Source of the DNA: Tipula vernalis
Taxonomy: Eukaryota > Arthropoda > Insecta > Diptera > Tipulidae
Assembly (NCBI GenBank): GCA_958295665.1
Contig: OY282560.1
Coordinates: 149,746,109 to 149,810,108, forward strand
Reading direction: 5' to 3'
DNA: 64,000 nucleotides
Both the position numbers and the translations under genes were made by a program. The first letter of the stretch is position 1. Each line of letters opens with the position of its first letter. The notes under the pieces were generated by a model, which saw only the letters and a list, made by a program, of their open reading frames with translations, searched no databases and had not been told where the DNA came from. Shown piece by piece: positions 30,183 through 44,124 of this stretch.

Positions 30183-32883
30183 ATAGAGGTATCAACCATC
30201 GTAATCGGATCATTTTAGATTTTAGCCGCCCTAAAACTTGTGGGCTATAGCACAGTTGATTTTCAATAAAATTGAATTTTCTAAGAAATGTTTAGAAATA
30301 ATCGAGTAATCAAAATGAAAATTGTCACAGCAATTACAGGTCCCGAAATCTATTGATAGAGGTATCAACCATCGTAATCGGATCATTTTAGATTTTAGCC
30401 GCCCTAAAACTTGTGGGCTATAGCACAGTTGATTTTCAATAAAATTGAATTTTCTAAGAAATGTTTAGAAATAATCGAGTAATCAAAATGAAAATTGTCA
30501 CATCAATTACAGGTCCCGAAACCTATTGATAGAGGTATCAACCATCGTAATCGGATCATTTTAGATTTTAGCCGCCCTAAAACTTGTGGGCTATAGCACA
30601 GTTGATTTTCAATAAAATTGAATTTTCTAAGAAATGTTTAGAAATAATCGAGTAATCAAAATGAAAATTGTCACAGCAATTACAGGTCCCGAAACCTATT
30701 GATAGAGGTATCAACCATCGTAATCGGATCATTTTAGATTTTAGCCGCCCTAAAACTTGTGGGCTAGCACAGTTGATTTTCAATAAAATTGAATTTTCTA
30801 AGAAATGTTTAGAAATAATCGAGTAATCAAAATGAAAATTGTCACAGCAATTACAGGTCCCGAAATCTATTGATAGAGGTATCAACCATCGTAATCGGAT
30901 CATTTTAGATTTTAGCCGCCCTAAAACTTGTGGGCTATAGCACAGTTGATTTTCAATAAAATTGAATTTTCTAAGAAATGTTTAGAAATAATCGAGTAAT
31001 CAAAATGAAAATTGTCACAGCAATTACAGGTCCCGAAACCTATTGATAGAGGTATCAACCATCGTAATCGGATCATTTTAGATTTTAGCCGCCCTAAAAC
31101 TTGTGGGCTATAGCACAGTTGATTTTCAATAAAATTGAATTTTCTAAGAAATGTTTAGAAATAATCGAGCAATCAAAATGAAAATTGTCATAGCAATTAC
31201 AGGTCCCGAAATCTATTGATAGAGGTATCAACCATCGTAATCGGATCATTTTAGATTTTAGCCGCCCTAAAACTTGTGGGCTATAGCACAGTTGATTTTC
31301 AATAAAATTGAATTTTCTAAGAAATGTTTAGAAATAATCGAGTAATCAAAATGAAAATTGTCACAGCAATTACAGGTCCCGAAACCTATTGATAGAGGTA
31401 TCAACCATCGTAATCGGATCATTTTAGATTTTAGCCGCCCTAAAACTTGTGGGCTATAACACAGTTGATTTTCAATAAAATTGAATTTTCTAAGAAATGT
31501 TTAGAAATAATCGAGCAATCAAAATGAAAATTGTCACAGCAATTACAGGTCCCGAAATCTATTGATAGAGGTATCAACCATCGTAATCGGATCATTTTAG
31601 ATTTTAGCCGCCCTAAAACTTGTGGGCTATAGCACAGTTGATTTTCAATAAAATTGAATTTTCTAAGAAATGTTTAGAAATAATCGAGTAATCAAAATGA
31701 AAATTGTCACAGCAATTACAGGTCCCGAAACCTATTGATAGAGGTATCAACCATCGTAATCGGATCATTTTAGATTTTAGCCGCCCTAAAACTTGTGGGC
31801 TATAGCACAGTTGATTTTCAATAAAATTGAATTTTCTAAGAAATGTTTAGAAATAATCGAGTAATCAAAATGAAAATTGTCACAGCAATTACAGGTCCCG
31901 AAATCTATTGATAGAGGTATCAACCATCGTAATCGGATCATTTTAGATTTTAGCCGCCCTAAAACTTGTGGGCTATAGCACAGTTGATTTTCAATAAAAT
32001 TGAATTTTCTAAGAAATGTTTAGAAATAATCGAGTAATCAAAATGAAAATTGTCACAGCAATTACAGGTCCCGAAACCTATTGATAGAGGTATCAACCAT
32101 CGTAATCGGATCATTTTAGATTTTAGCCGCCCTAAAACTTGTGGGCTATAGCACAGTTGATTTTCAATAAAATTGAATTTTCTAAGAAATGTTTAGAAAT
32201 AATCGAGCAATCAAAATGAAAATTGTCACAGCAATTACAGGTCCCGAAATCTATTGATAGAGGTATCAACCATCGTAATCGGATCATTTTAGATTTTAGC
32301 CGCCCTAAAACTTGTGGGCTATAGCACAGTTGATTTTCAATAAAATTGAATTTTCTAAGAAATATTTAGAAATAATCGAGTAATCAAAATGAAAATTGTC
32401 ACAGTAATTACAGGTCCCGAAACCTATTGATAGAGGTATCAACCATCGTAATCGGATCATTTTAGATTTTAGCCGCCCTAAAACTTGTGGGCTATAGCAC
32501 AGTTGATTTTCAATAAAATTGAATTTTCTAAGAAATGTTTAGAAATAATCGAGTAATCAAAATGAAAATTGTCACAATAATTACAGGTCCCGAAACCTAT
32601 TGATAGCGGTATCAACCATCGTAATCGGATCATTTTAGATTTTAGCCGCCCTAAAACTTGTGGGCTATAACACAGTTGATTTTCAATAAAATTGAATTTT
32701 CTAAGAAATGTTTAGAAATAATCGAGCAATCAAAATGAAAATTGTCACAGCAATTACAGGTCCCGAAATCTATTGATAGAGGTATCAACCATCGTAATCG
32801 GATCATTTTAGATTTTAGCCGCCCTAAAACTTGTGGGCTATAGCACAGTTGATTTTCAATAAAATTGAATTTTCTAAGACATG
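30183..32883. repeat. 2.7-kb higher-order block, copy 2
   Basis: Second copy of the block at 25860-28560, with the same order of monomer variants. It is bounded by monomers whose variant states no longer match (GAGCAATC and AAATCT states differ just outside). This is consistent with unequal exchange or replication-based duplication within the array. Confidence 0.85.
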
Positions 32884-35800
32884 TTTAGAAATAATCGAGC
32901 AATCAAAATGAAAATTGTCACAGCAATTACAGGTCCCGAAATCTATTGATAGAGGTATCAACCATCGTAATCGGATCATTTTAGATTTTAGCCGCCCTAA
33001 AACTTGTGGGCTATAGCACAGTTGATTTTCAATAAAATTGAATTTTCTAAGAAATGTTTAGAAATAATCGAGTAATCAAAATGAAAATTGTCACAGTAAT
33101 TACAGGTCCCGAAACCTATTGATAGAGGTATCAACCATCGTAATCGGATCATTTTAGATTTTAGCCGCCCTAAAACTTGTGGGCTATAGCACAGTTGATT
33201 TTCAATAAAATTGAATTTTCTAAGAAATGTTTAGAAATAATCGAGTAATCAAAATGAAAATTGTCACAATAATTACAGGTCCCGAAACCTATTGATAGCG
33301 GTATCAACCATCGTAATCGGATCATTTTAGATTTTAGCCGCCCTAAAACTTGTGGGCTATAACACAGTTGATTTTCAATAAAATTGAATTTTCTAAGAAA
33401 TGTTTAGAAATAATCGAGTAATCAAAATGAAAATTGTCACAGCAATTACAGGTCCCGAAACCTATTGATAGAGGTATCAACCATCGTAATCGGATCATTT
33501 TAGATTTTAGCCGCCCTAAAACTTGTGGGCTATAGCACAGTTGATTTTCAATAAAATTGAATTTTCTAAGAAATGTTTAGAAATAATCGAGTAATCAAAA
33601 TGAAAATTGTCACAATAATTACAGGTCCCGAAACCTATTGATAGCGGTATCAACCATCGTAATCGGATCATTTTAGATTTTAGCCGCCCTAAAACTTGTG
33701 GGCTATAGCACAGTTGATTTTCAATAAAATTGAATTTTCTAAGAAATGTTTAGAAATAATCGAGCAATCAAAATGAAAATTGTCACAGTAATTACAGGTC
33801 CCGAAACCTATTGATAGAGGTATCAACCATCGTAATCGGATCATTTTAGATTTTAGCCGCCCTAAAACTTGTGGGCTATAGCACAGTTGATTTTCAATAA
33901 AATTGAATTTTCTAAGAAATGTTTAGAAATAATCGAGTAATCAAAATGAAAATTGTCACAGCAATTACAGGTCCCGAAACCTATTGATAGAGGTATCAAC
34001 CATCGTAATCGGATCATTTTAGATTTTAGCCGCCCAAAAACTTGTGGGCTATAGCACAGTTGATTTTCAATAAAATTGAATTTTCTAAGAAATGTTTAGA
34101 AATAATCGAGTAATCAAAATGAAAATTGTCACAGCAATTACAGGTCCCGAAACCTATTGATAGAGGTATCAACCATCGTAATCGGATCATTTTAGATTTT
34201 AGCCGCCCTAAAACTTGTGGGCTATAGCACAGTTGATTTTGAATAAAATTGAATTTTCTAAGAAATGTTTAGAAATAATCGAGTAATCAAAATGAAAATT
34301 GTCACAGCAATTACAGGTCCCGAAACCTATTGATAGAGGTATCAACCATCGTAATCGGATCATTTTAGATTTTAGCCGCCCAAAAACTTGTGGGCTATAG
34401 CACAGTTGATTTTCAATAAAATTGAATTTTCTAAGAAATGTTTAGAAATAATCGAGTAATCAAAATGAAAATTGTCACAGCAATTACAGGTCCCGAAACC
34501 TATTGATAGAGGTATCAACCATCGTAATCGGATCATTTTAGATTTTAGCCGCCCTAAAACTTGTGGGCTATAACACAGTTGATTTTCAATAAAATTGAAT
34601 TTTCTAAGAAATGTTTAGAAATAATCGAGCAATCAAAATGAAAATTGTCACAGCAATTACAGGTCCCGAAATCTATTGATAGAGGTATCAACCATCGTAA
34701 TCGGATCATTTTAGATTTTAGCCGCCCTAAAACTTGTGGGCTAAAGCACAGTTGATTTTCAATAAAATTGAATTTTCTAAGAAATGTTTAGAAATAATCG
34801 AGTAATCAAAATGAAAATTGTCACAGTAATTACAGGTCCCGAAACCTATTGATAGAGGTATCAACCATCGTAATCGGATCATTTAAGATTTTAGCCGCCC
34901 AAAAACTTGTGGGCTATACCACAGTTGATTTTCAATAAAATTGAATTTTCTAAGAAATGTTTAGAAATAATCGAGTAATCAAAATGAAAATTGTCACAGC
35001 AATTACAGGTCCCGAAACCTATTGATAGAGGTATCAACCATCGTAATCGGATCATTTTAGATTTTAGCCGCCCTAAAACTTGTGGGCTATAGCACAGTTG
35101 ATTTTCAATAAAATTGAATTTTCTAAGAAATGTTTAGAAATAATCGAGTAATCAAAATGAAAATTGTCACAGTAATTACAGGTCCCGAAACCTATTGATA
35201 GAGGTATCAACCATCGTAATCATATCATTTTAGATTTTAGCCGCCCAAAAACTTGTGGGCTATAGCACAGTTGATTTTCAATAAAATTGAATTCTCTAAG
35301 AAATATTTAGAAATAATCGAGTAATCAAAATGAAAATTGTCACAGCAATTACAGGTCCCGAAACCTATTGATAGAGGTATCAACCATCGTAATCGGATCA
35401 TTTTAGATTTTAGCCGCCCTAAAACTTGTGGGCTATAGCACAGTTGATTTTCAATAAAATTGAATTTTCTAAGAAATGTTTAGAAATAATCGAGTAATCA
35501 AAATGAAAATTGTCACAGCAATTACAGGTCCCGAAACCTATTGATAGAGGTATCAACCATCGTAATCGGATCATTTTAGATTTTAGCCGCCCAAAAACTT
35601 GTGGGCTATAGCACAGTTGATTTTCAATAAAATTGAATTTTCTAAGAAATGTTTAGAAATAATCGAGTAATCAAAATGAAAATTGTCACAGCAATTACAG
35701 GTCCCGAAACCTATTGATAGAGGTATCAACCATCGTAATCGGATCATTTTAGATTTTAGCCGCCCTAAAACTTGTGGGCTATAGCACAGTTGATTTTCAA

Positions 35801-37549
35801 TAAAATTGAATTTTCTAAGAAATGTTTAGAAATAATCGAGTAATCAAAATGAAAATTGTCACAGCAATTACAGGTCCCGAAACCTATTGATAGAGGTATC
35901 AACCATCGTAATCGGATCATTTTAGATTTTAGCCGCCCTAAAACTTGTGGGCTATAGCACAGTTGATTTTCAATAAAATTGAATTTTCTAAGAAATGTTT
36001 AGAAATAATCGAGTAATCAAAATGAAAATTGTCACAGCAATTACAGGTCCCGAAACCTATTGATAGAGGTATCAACCATCGTAATCGGATCATTTTAGAT
36101 TTTAGCCGCCCAAAAACTTGTGGGCTATAGCACAGTTGATTTTCAATAAAATTGAATTTTCTAAGAAATGTTTAGAAATAATCGAGTAATCAAAATGAAA
36201 ATTGTCACAGCAATTACAGGTCCCGAAACCTATTGATAGAGGTATCAACCATCGTAATCGGATCATTTTAGATTTTAGCCGCCCAAAAACTTGTGGGCTA
36301 TAGCACAGTTGATTTTCAATAAAATTGAATTTTCTAAGAAATGTTTAGAAATAATCGAGTAATCAAAATGAAAATTGTCACAGTAATTACAGGTCCCGAA
36401 ACCTATTGATAGAGGTATCAACCATCGTAATCGGATCATTTTAGATTTTAGCCGCCCAAAAACTTGTGGGCTATAGCACAGTTGATTTTCAATAAAATTG
36501 AATTTTCTAAGAAATGTTTAGAAATAATCGAGTAATCAAAATGAAAATTGTCACAGCAATTACAGGTCCCGAAACCTATTGATAGAGGTATCAACCATCG
36601 TAATCGGATCATTTTAGATTTTAGCCGCCCTAAAACTTGTGGGCTATAGCACAGTTGATTTTCAATAAAATTGAATTTTCTAAGAAATGTTTAGAAATAA
36701 TCGAGTAATCAAAATGAAAATTGTCACAGCAATTACAGGTCCCGAAACCTATTGATAGAGGTATCAACCATCGTAATCGGATCATTTTAGATTTTAGCCG
36801 CCCAAAAACTTGTGGGCTATAGCACAGTTGATTTTCAATAAAATTGAATTTTCTAAGAAATGTTTAGAAATAATCGAGTAATCAAAATGAAAATTGTCAC
36901 AGCAATTACAGGTCCCGAAACCTATTGATAGAGGTATCAACCATCGTAATCGGATCATTTTAGATTTTAGCCGCCCTAAAACTTGTGGGCTATAGCACAG
37001 TTGATTTTCAATAAAATTGAATTTTCTAAGAAATGTTTAGAAATAATCGAGTAATCAAAATGAAAATTGTCACAGCAATTACAGGTCCCGAAACCTATTG
37101 ATAGAGGTATCAACCATCGTAATCGGATCATTTTAGATTTTAGCCGCCCTAAAACTTGTGGGCTATAGCACAGTTGATTTTCAATAAAATTGAATTTTCT
37201 AAGAAATGTTTAGAAATAATCGAGTAATCAAAATGAAAATTGTCACAGCAATTACAGGTCCCGAAACCTATTGATAGAGGTATCAACCATCGTAATCGGA
37301 TCATTTTAGATTTTAGCCGCCCTAAAACTTGTGGGCTATAGCACAGTTGATTTTCAATAAAATTGAATTTTCTAAGAAATGTTTAGAAATAATCGAGTAA
37401 TCAAAATGAAAATTGTCACAGCAATTACAGGTCCCGAAACCTATTGATAGAGGTATCAACCATCGTAATCGGATCATTTTAGATTTTAGCCGCCCAAAAA
37501 CTTGTGGGCTATAGCACAGTTGATTTTCAATAAAATTGAATTTTCTAAC

Positions 37550-40500
37550 AAATGTTTAGAAATAATCGAGTAATCAAAATGAAAATTGTCACAGCAATTA
37601 CAGGTCCCGAAACCTATTGATAGAGGTATCAACCATCGTAATCGGATCATTTTAGATTTTAGCCGCCCTAAAACTTGTGGGCTATAGCACAGTTGATTTT
37701 CAATAAAATTGAATTTTCTAAGAAATGTTTAGAAATAATCGAGTAATCAAAATGAAAATTGTCACAGCAATTACAGGTCCCGAAACCTATTGATAGAGGT
37801 ATCAACCATCGTAATCGGATCATTTTAGATTTTAGCCGCCCTAAAACTTGTGGGCTATAGCACAGTTGATTTTCAATAAAATTGAATTTTCTAAGAAATG
37901 TTTAGAAATAATCGAGTAATCAAAATGAAAATTGTCACAGCAATTACAGGTCCCGAAACCTATTGATAGAGGTATCAACCATCGTAATCGGATCATTTTA
38001 GATTTTAGCCGCCCAAAAACTTGTGGGCTATAGCACAGTTGATTTTCAATAAAATTGAATTTTCTAAGAAATGTTTAGAAATAATCGAGTAATCAAAATG
38101 AAAATTGTCACAGCAATTACAGGTCCCGAAACCTATTGATAGAGGTATCAACCATCGTAATCGGATCATTTTAGATTTTAGCCGCCCAAAAACTTGTGGG
38201 CTATAGCACAGTTGATTTTCAATAAAATTGAATTTTCTAAGAAATGTTTAGAAATAATCGAGTAATCAAAATGAAAATTGTCACAGTAATTACAGGTCCC
38301 GAAACCTATTGATAGAGGTATCAACCATCGTAATCGGATCATTTTAGATTTTAGCCGCCCAAAAACTTGTGGGCTATAGCACAGTTGATTTTCAATAAAA
38401 TTGAATTTTCTAAGAAATGTTTAGAAATAATCGAGTAATCAAAATGAAAATTGTCACAGCAATTACAGGTCCCGAAACCTATTGATAGAGGTATCAACCA
38501 TCGTAATCGGATCATTTTAGATTTTAGCCGCCCAAAAACTTGTGGGCTATAGCACAGTTGATTTTCAATAAAATTGAATTTTCTAACAAATGTTTAGAAA
38601 TAATCGAGTAATCAAAATGAAAATTGTCACAGCAATTACAGGTCCCGAAACCTATTGATAGAGGTATCAACCATCGTAATCGGATCATTTTAGATTTTAG
38701 CCGCCCTAAAACTTGTGGGCTATAGCACAGTTGATTTTCAATAAAATTGAATTTTCTAAGAAATGTTTAGAAATAATCGAGTAATCAAAATGAAAATTGT
38801 CACAGCAATTACAGGTCCCGAAACCTATTGATAGAGGTATCAACCATCGTAATCGGATCATTTTAGATTTTAGCCGCCCTAAAACTTGTGGGCTATAGCA
38901 CAGTTGATTTTCAATAAAATTGAATTTTCTAAGAAATGTTTAGAAATAATCGAGTAATCAAAATGAAAATTGTCACAGCAATTACAGGTCCCGAAACCTA
39001 TTGATAGAGGTATCAACCATCGTAATCGGATCATTTTAGATTTTAGCCGCCCAAAAACTTGTGGGCTATAGCACAGTTGATTTTCAATAAAATTGAATTT
39101 TCTAAGAAATGTTTAGAAATAATCGAGTAATCAAAATGAAAATTGTCACAGCAATTACAGGTCCCGAAACCTATTGATAGAGGTATCAACCATCGTAATC
39201 GGATCATTTTAGATTTTAGCCGCCCAAAAACTTGTGGGCTATAGCACAGTTGATTTTCAATAAAATTGAATTTTCTAAGAAATGTTTAGAAATAATCGAG
39301 TAATCAAAATGAAAATTGTCACAGTAATTACAGGTCCCGAAACCTATTGATAGAGGTATCAACCATCGTAATCGGATCATTTTAGATTTTAGCCGCCCAA
39401 AAACTTGTGGGCTATAGCACAGTTGATTTTCAATAAAATTGAATTTTCTAAGAAATGTTTAGAAATAATCGAGTAATCAAAATGAAAATTGTCACAGCAA
39501 TTACAGGTCCCGAAACCTATTGATAGAGGTATCAACCATCGTAATCGGATCATTTTAGATTTTAGCCGCCCTAAAACTTGTGGGCTATAGCACAGTTGAT
39601 TTTCAATAAAATTGAATTTTCTAAGAAATGTTTAGAAATAATCGAGTAATCAAAATGAAAATTGTCACAGCAATTACAGGTCCGAAACCTATTGATAGAG
39701 GTATCAACCATCGTAATCGGATCATTTTAGATTTTAGCCGCCCAAAAACTTGTGGGCTATATATAGCACAGTTGATTTTCAATAAAATTGAATTTTCTAA
39801 GAAATGTTTAGAAATAATCGAGTAATCAAAATGAAAATTGTCACAGCAATTACAGGTCCCGAAACCTATTGATAGAGGTATCAACCATCGTAATCGGATC
39901 ATTTTAGATTTTAGCCGCCCTAAAACTTGTGGGCTATAGCACAGTTGATTTTCAATAAAATTGAATTTTCTAAGAAATGTTTAGAAATAATCGAGTAATC
40001 AAAATGAAAATTGTCACAGCAATTACAGGTCCCGAAACCTATTGATAGAGGTATCAACCATCGTAATCGGATCATTTTAGATTTTAGCCGCCCAAAAACT
40101 TGTGGGCTATAGCACAGTTGATTTTCAATAAAATTGAATTTTCTAAGAAATGTTTAGAAATAATCGAGTAATCAAAATGAAAATTGTCACAGCAATTACA
40201 GGTCCCGAAACCTATTGATAGAGGTATCAACCATCGTAATCGGATCATTTTAGATTTTAGCCGCCCTAAAACTTGTGGGCTATAGCACAGTTGATTTTCA
40301 ATAAAATTGAATTTTCTAAGAAATGTTTAGAAATAATCGAGTAATCAAAATGAAAATTGTCACAGCAATTACAGGTCCCGAAACCTATTGATAGAGGTAT
40401 CAACCATCGTAATCGGATCATTTTAGATTTTAGCCGCCCAAAAACTTGTGGGCTATAGCACAGTTGATTTTCAATAAAATTGAATTTTCTAACAAATGTT

Positions 40501-43500
40501 TAGAAATAATCGAGTAATCAAAATGAAAATTGTCACAGCAATTACAGGTCCCGAAACCTATTGATAGAGGTATCAACCATCGTAATCGGATCATTTTAGA
40601 TTTTAGCCGCCCAAAAACTTGTGGGCTATAGCACAGTTGATTTTCAATAAAATTGAATTTTCTAAGAAATGTTTAGAAATAATCGAGTAATCAAAATGAA
40701 AATTGTCACAGTAATTACAGGTCCCGAAACCTATTGATAGCGGTATCAACCATCGTAATCGGATCATTTTAGATTTTAGCCGCCCAAAAACTTGTGGGCT
40801 ATAGCACAGTTGATTTTCAATAAAATTGAATTTTCTAAGAAATGTTTAGAAATAATCGAGCAATCAAAATGAAAATTGTCACAGTAATTACAGGTCCCGA
40901 AACCTATTGATAGAGGTATCAACCATCGTAATCGGATCATTTTAGATTTTAGCCGCCCTAAAACTTGTGGGCTATAGCACAGTTGATTTTCAATAAAATT
41001 GAATTTTCTAAGAAATGTTTAGAAATAATCGAGTAATCAAAATGAAAATTGTCACAGCAATTACAGGTCCCGAAACCTATTGATAGAGGTATCAACCATC
41101 GTAATCGGATCATTTTAGATTTTAGCCGCCCAAAAACTTGTGGGCTATAGCACAGTTGATTTTCAATAAAATTGAATTTTCTAAGAAATGTTTAGAAATA
41201 ATCGAGTAATCAAAATGAAAATTGTCACAGTAATTACAGGTCCCGAAACCTATTGATAGAGGTATCAACCATCGTAATCGGATCATTTTAGATTTTAGCC
41301 GCCCAAAAACTTGTGGGCTATAGCACAGTTGATTTTCAATAAAATTGAATTTTCTAAGAAATGTTTAGAAATAATCGAGTAATCAAAATGAAAATTGTCA
41401 CAGCAATTACAGGTCCCGAAACCTATTGATAGAGGTATCAACCATCGTAATCGGATCATTTTAGATTTTAGCCGCCCTAAAACTTGTGGGCTATAGCACA
41501 GTTGATTTTCAATAAAATTGAATTTTCTAAGAAATGTTTAGAAATAATCGAGTAATCAAAATGAAAATTGACACAGCAATTACAGGTCCCGAAACCTATT
41601 GATAGAGGTATCAACCATCGTAATCGGATCATTTTAGATTTTAGCCGCCCAAAAACTTGTGGGCTATAGCACAGTTGATTTTCAATAAAATTGAATTTTC
41701 TAAGAAATGTTTAGAAATAATCGAGTAATCAAAATGAAAATTGTCACAGCAATTACAGGTCCCGAAACCTATTGATAGAGGTATCAACCATCGTAATCGG
41801 ATCATTTTAGATTTTAGCCGCCCTAAAACTTGTGGGCTATAACACAGTTGATTTTCAATAAAATTGAATTTTCTAAGAAATGTTTAGAAATAATCGAGCA
41901 ATCAAAATGAAAATTGTCACAGCAATTACAGGTCCCGAAATCTATTGATAGAGGTATCAACCATCGTAATCGGATCATTTTAGATTTTAGCCGCCCAAAA
42001 ACTTGTGGGCTATAGCACAGTTGATTTTCAATAAAATTGAATTTTCTAAGAAATGTTTAGAAATAATCGAGTAATCAAAATGAAAATTGTCACAGTAATT
42101 ACAGGTCCCGAAACCTATTGATAGAGGTATCAACCATCGTAATCGGATCATTTTAGATTTTAGCCGCCCAAAAACTTGTGGGCTATAGCACAGTTGATTT
42201 TCAATAAAATTGAATTTTCTAAGAAATGTTTAGAAATAATCGAGTAATCAAAATGAAAATTGTCACAGTAATTACAGGTCCCGAAACCTATTGATAGAGG
42301 TATCAACCATCGTAATCATATCATTTTAGATTTTAGCCGCCCAAAAACTTGTGGGCTATAGCACAGTTGATTTTCAATAAAATTGAATTCTCTAAGAAAT
42401 ATTTAGAAATAATCGAGTAATCAAAATGAAAATTGTCACAGCAATTACAGGTCCCGAAACCTATTGATAGAGGTATCAACCATCGTAATCGGATCATTTT
42501 AGATTTTAGCCGCCCAAAAACTTGTGGGCTATAGCACAGTTGATTTTCAATAAAATTGAATTTTCTAAGAAATGTTTAGAAATAATCGAGTAATCAAAAT
42601 GAAAATTGTCACAGCAATTACAGGTCCCGAAACCTATTGATAGAGGTATCAACCATCGTAATCGGATCATTTTAGATTTTAGCCGCCCTAAAACTTGTGG
42701 GCTATAGCACAGTTGATTTTCAATAAAATTGAATTTTCTAAGAAATGTTTAGAAATAATCGAGCAATCAAAATGAAAATTGTCACAGCAATTACAGGTCC
42801 CGAAATCTATTGATAGAGGTATCAACCATCGTAATCGGATCATTTTAGATTTTAGCCGCCCAAAAACTTGTGGGCTATAGCACAGTTGATTTTCAATAAA
42901 ATTGAATTTTCTAAGAAATGTTTAGAAATAATCGAGTAATCAATGAAAATTGTCACAGCAATTACAGGTCCCGAAACCTATTGATAGAGGTATCAACCAT
43001 CGTAATCGGATCATTTTAGATTTTAGCCGCCCAAAAACTTGTGGGCTATAACACAGTTGATTTTCAATAAAATTGAATTTTCTAAGAAATGTTTAGAAAT
43101 AATCGAGTAATCAAAATGAAAATTGTCACAGCAATTACAGGTCCCGAAACCTATTGATAGAGGTATCAACCATCGTAATCGGATCATTTTAGATTTTAGC
43201 CGCCCAAAAACTTGTGGGATATAGCACAGTTGATTTTCAATAAAATTGAATTTTCTAAGAAATGTTTAGAAATAATCGAGTAATCAAAATGAAAATTGTC
43301 ACAGTAATTACAGGTCCCGAAACCTATTGATAGAGGTATCAACCATCGTAATCGGATCATTTTAGATTTTAGCCGCCCAAAAACTTGTGGGCTATAGCAC
43401 AGTTGATTTTCAATAAAATTGAATTTTCTAAGAAATGTTTAGAAATAATCGAGTAATCAAAATGAAAATTGTCACAGCAATTACAGGTCCCGAAACCTAT

Positions 43501-43551
43501 TGATAGAGGTATCAACCATCGTAATCGGATCATTTTAGATTTTAGCCGCCC
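37550..43551. repeat. 6.0-kb higher-order block, copy 1
   Basis: About 35 consecutive monomers whose variant states (CAGC/CAGT, CCCA/CCCT and rare markers) match, monomer by monomer, those at 44125-50127. Rare shared markers include CTATATATAG (39757/46333), TTGACACAG (41571/48147), AATCATATCATT (42317/48893), GAATTCTCTAAG, TAATCAATGAAA (42941/49517), CTAACAAATG and GGGATATAG (43216/49792). The only difference seen is a 1-bp deletion at 39681 in this copy, which shifts the offset from 6575 to 6576. A nested 6-monomer (1038-bp) period is visible near its start (CTAACA at 37545 and 38583). Confidence 0.92.
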
Positions 43552-44124
43552 TAAAACTTGTGGGCTATAGCACAGTTGATTTTCAATAAAATTGAATTTT
43601 CTAAGAAATGTTTAGAAATAATCGAGTAATCAAAATGAAAATTGTCACAGCAATTACAGGTCCCGAAACCTATTGATAGAGGTATCAACCATCGTAATCG
43701 GATCATTTTAGATTTTAGCCGCCCAAAAACTTGTGGGCTATAGCACAGTTGATTTTCAATAAAATTGAATTTTCTAAGAAATGTTTAGAAATAATCGAGT
43801 AATCAAAATGAAAATTGTCACAGCAATTACAGGTCCCGAAACCTATTGATAGAGGTATCAACCATCGTAATCGGATCATTTTAGATTTTAGCCGCCCTAA
43901 AACTTGTGGGCTATAGCACAGTTGATTTTCAATAAAATTGAATTTTCTAAGAAATGTTTAGAAATAATCGAGTAATCAAAATGAAAATTGTCACAGCAAT
44001 TACAGGTCCCGAAACCTATTGATAGAGGTATCAACCATCGTAATCGGATCATTTTAGATTTTAGCCGCCCTAAAACTTGTGGGCTATAGCACAGTTGATT
44101 TTCAATAAAATTGAATTTTCTAAG

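Noticed and set aside
39628..39825. 65-codon plus-strand frame in the satellite
   Set aside because: It exists only because of the 1-bp deletion at 39681 and the +4 insertion at 39757. The copy at 46200-46400 lacks the deletion and has no such frame.
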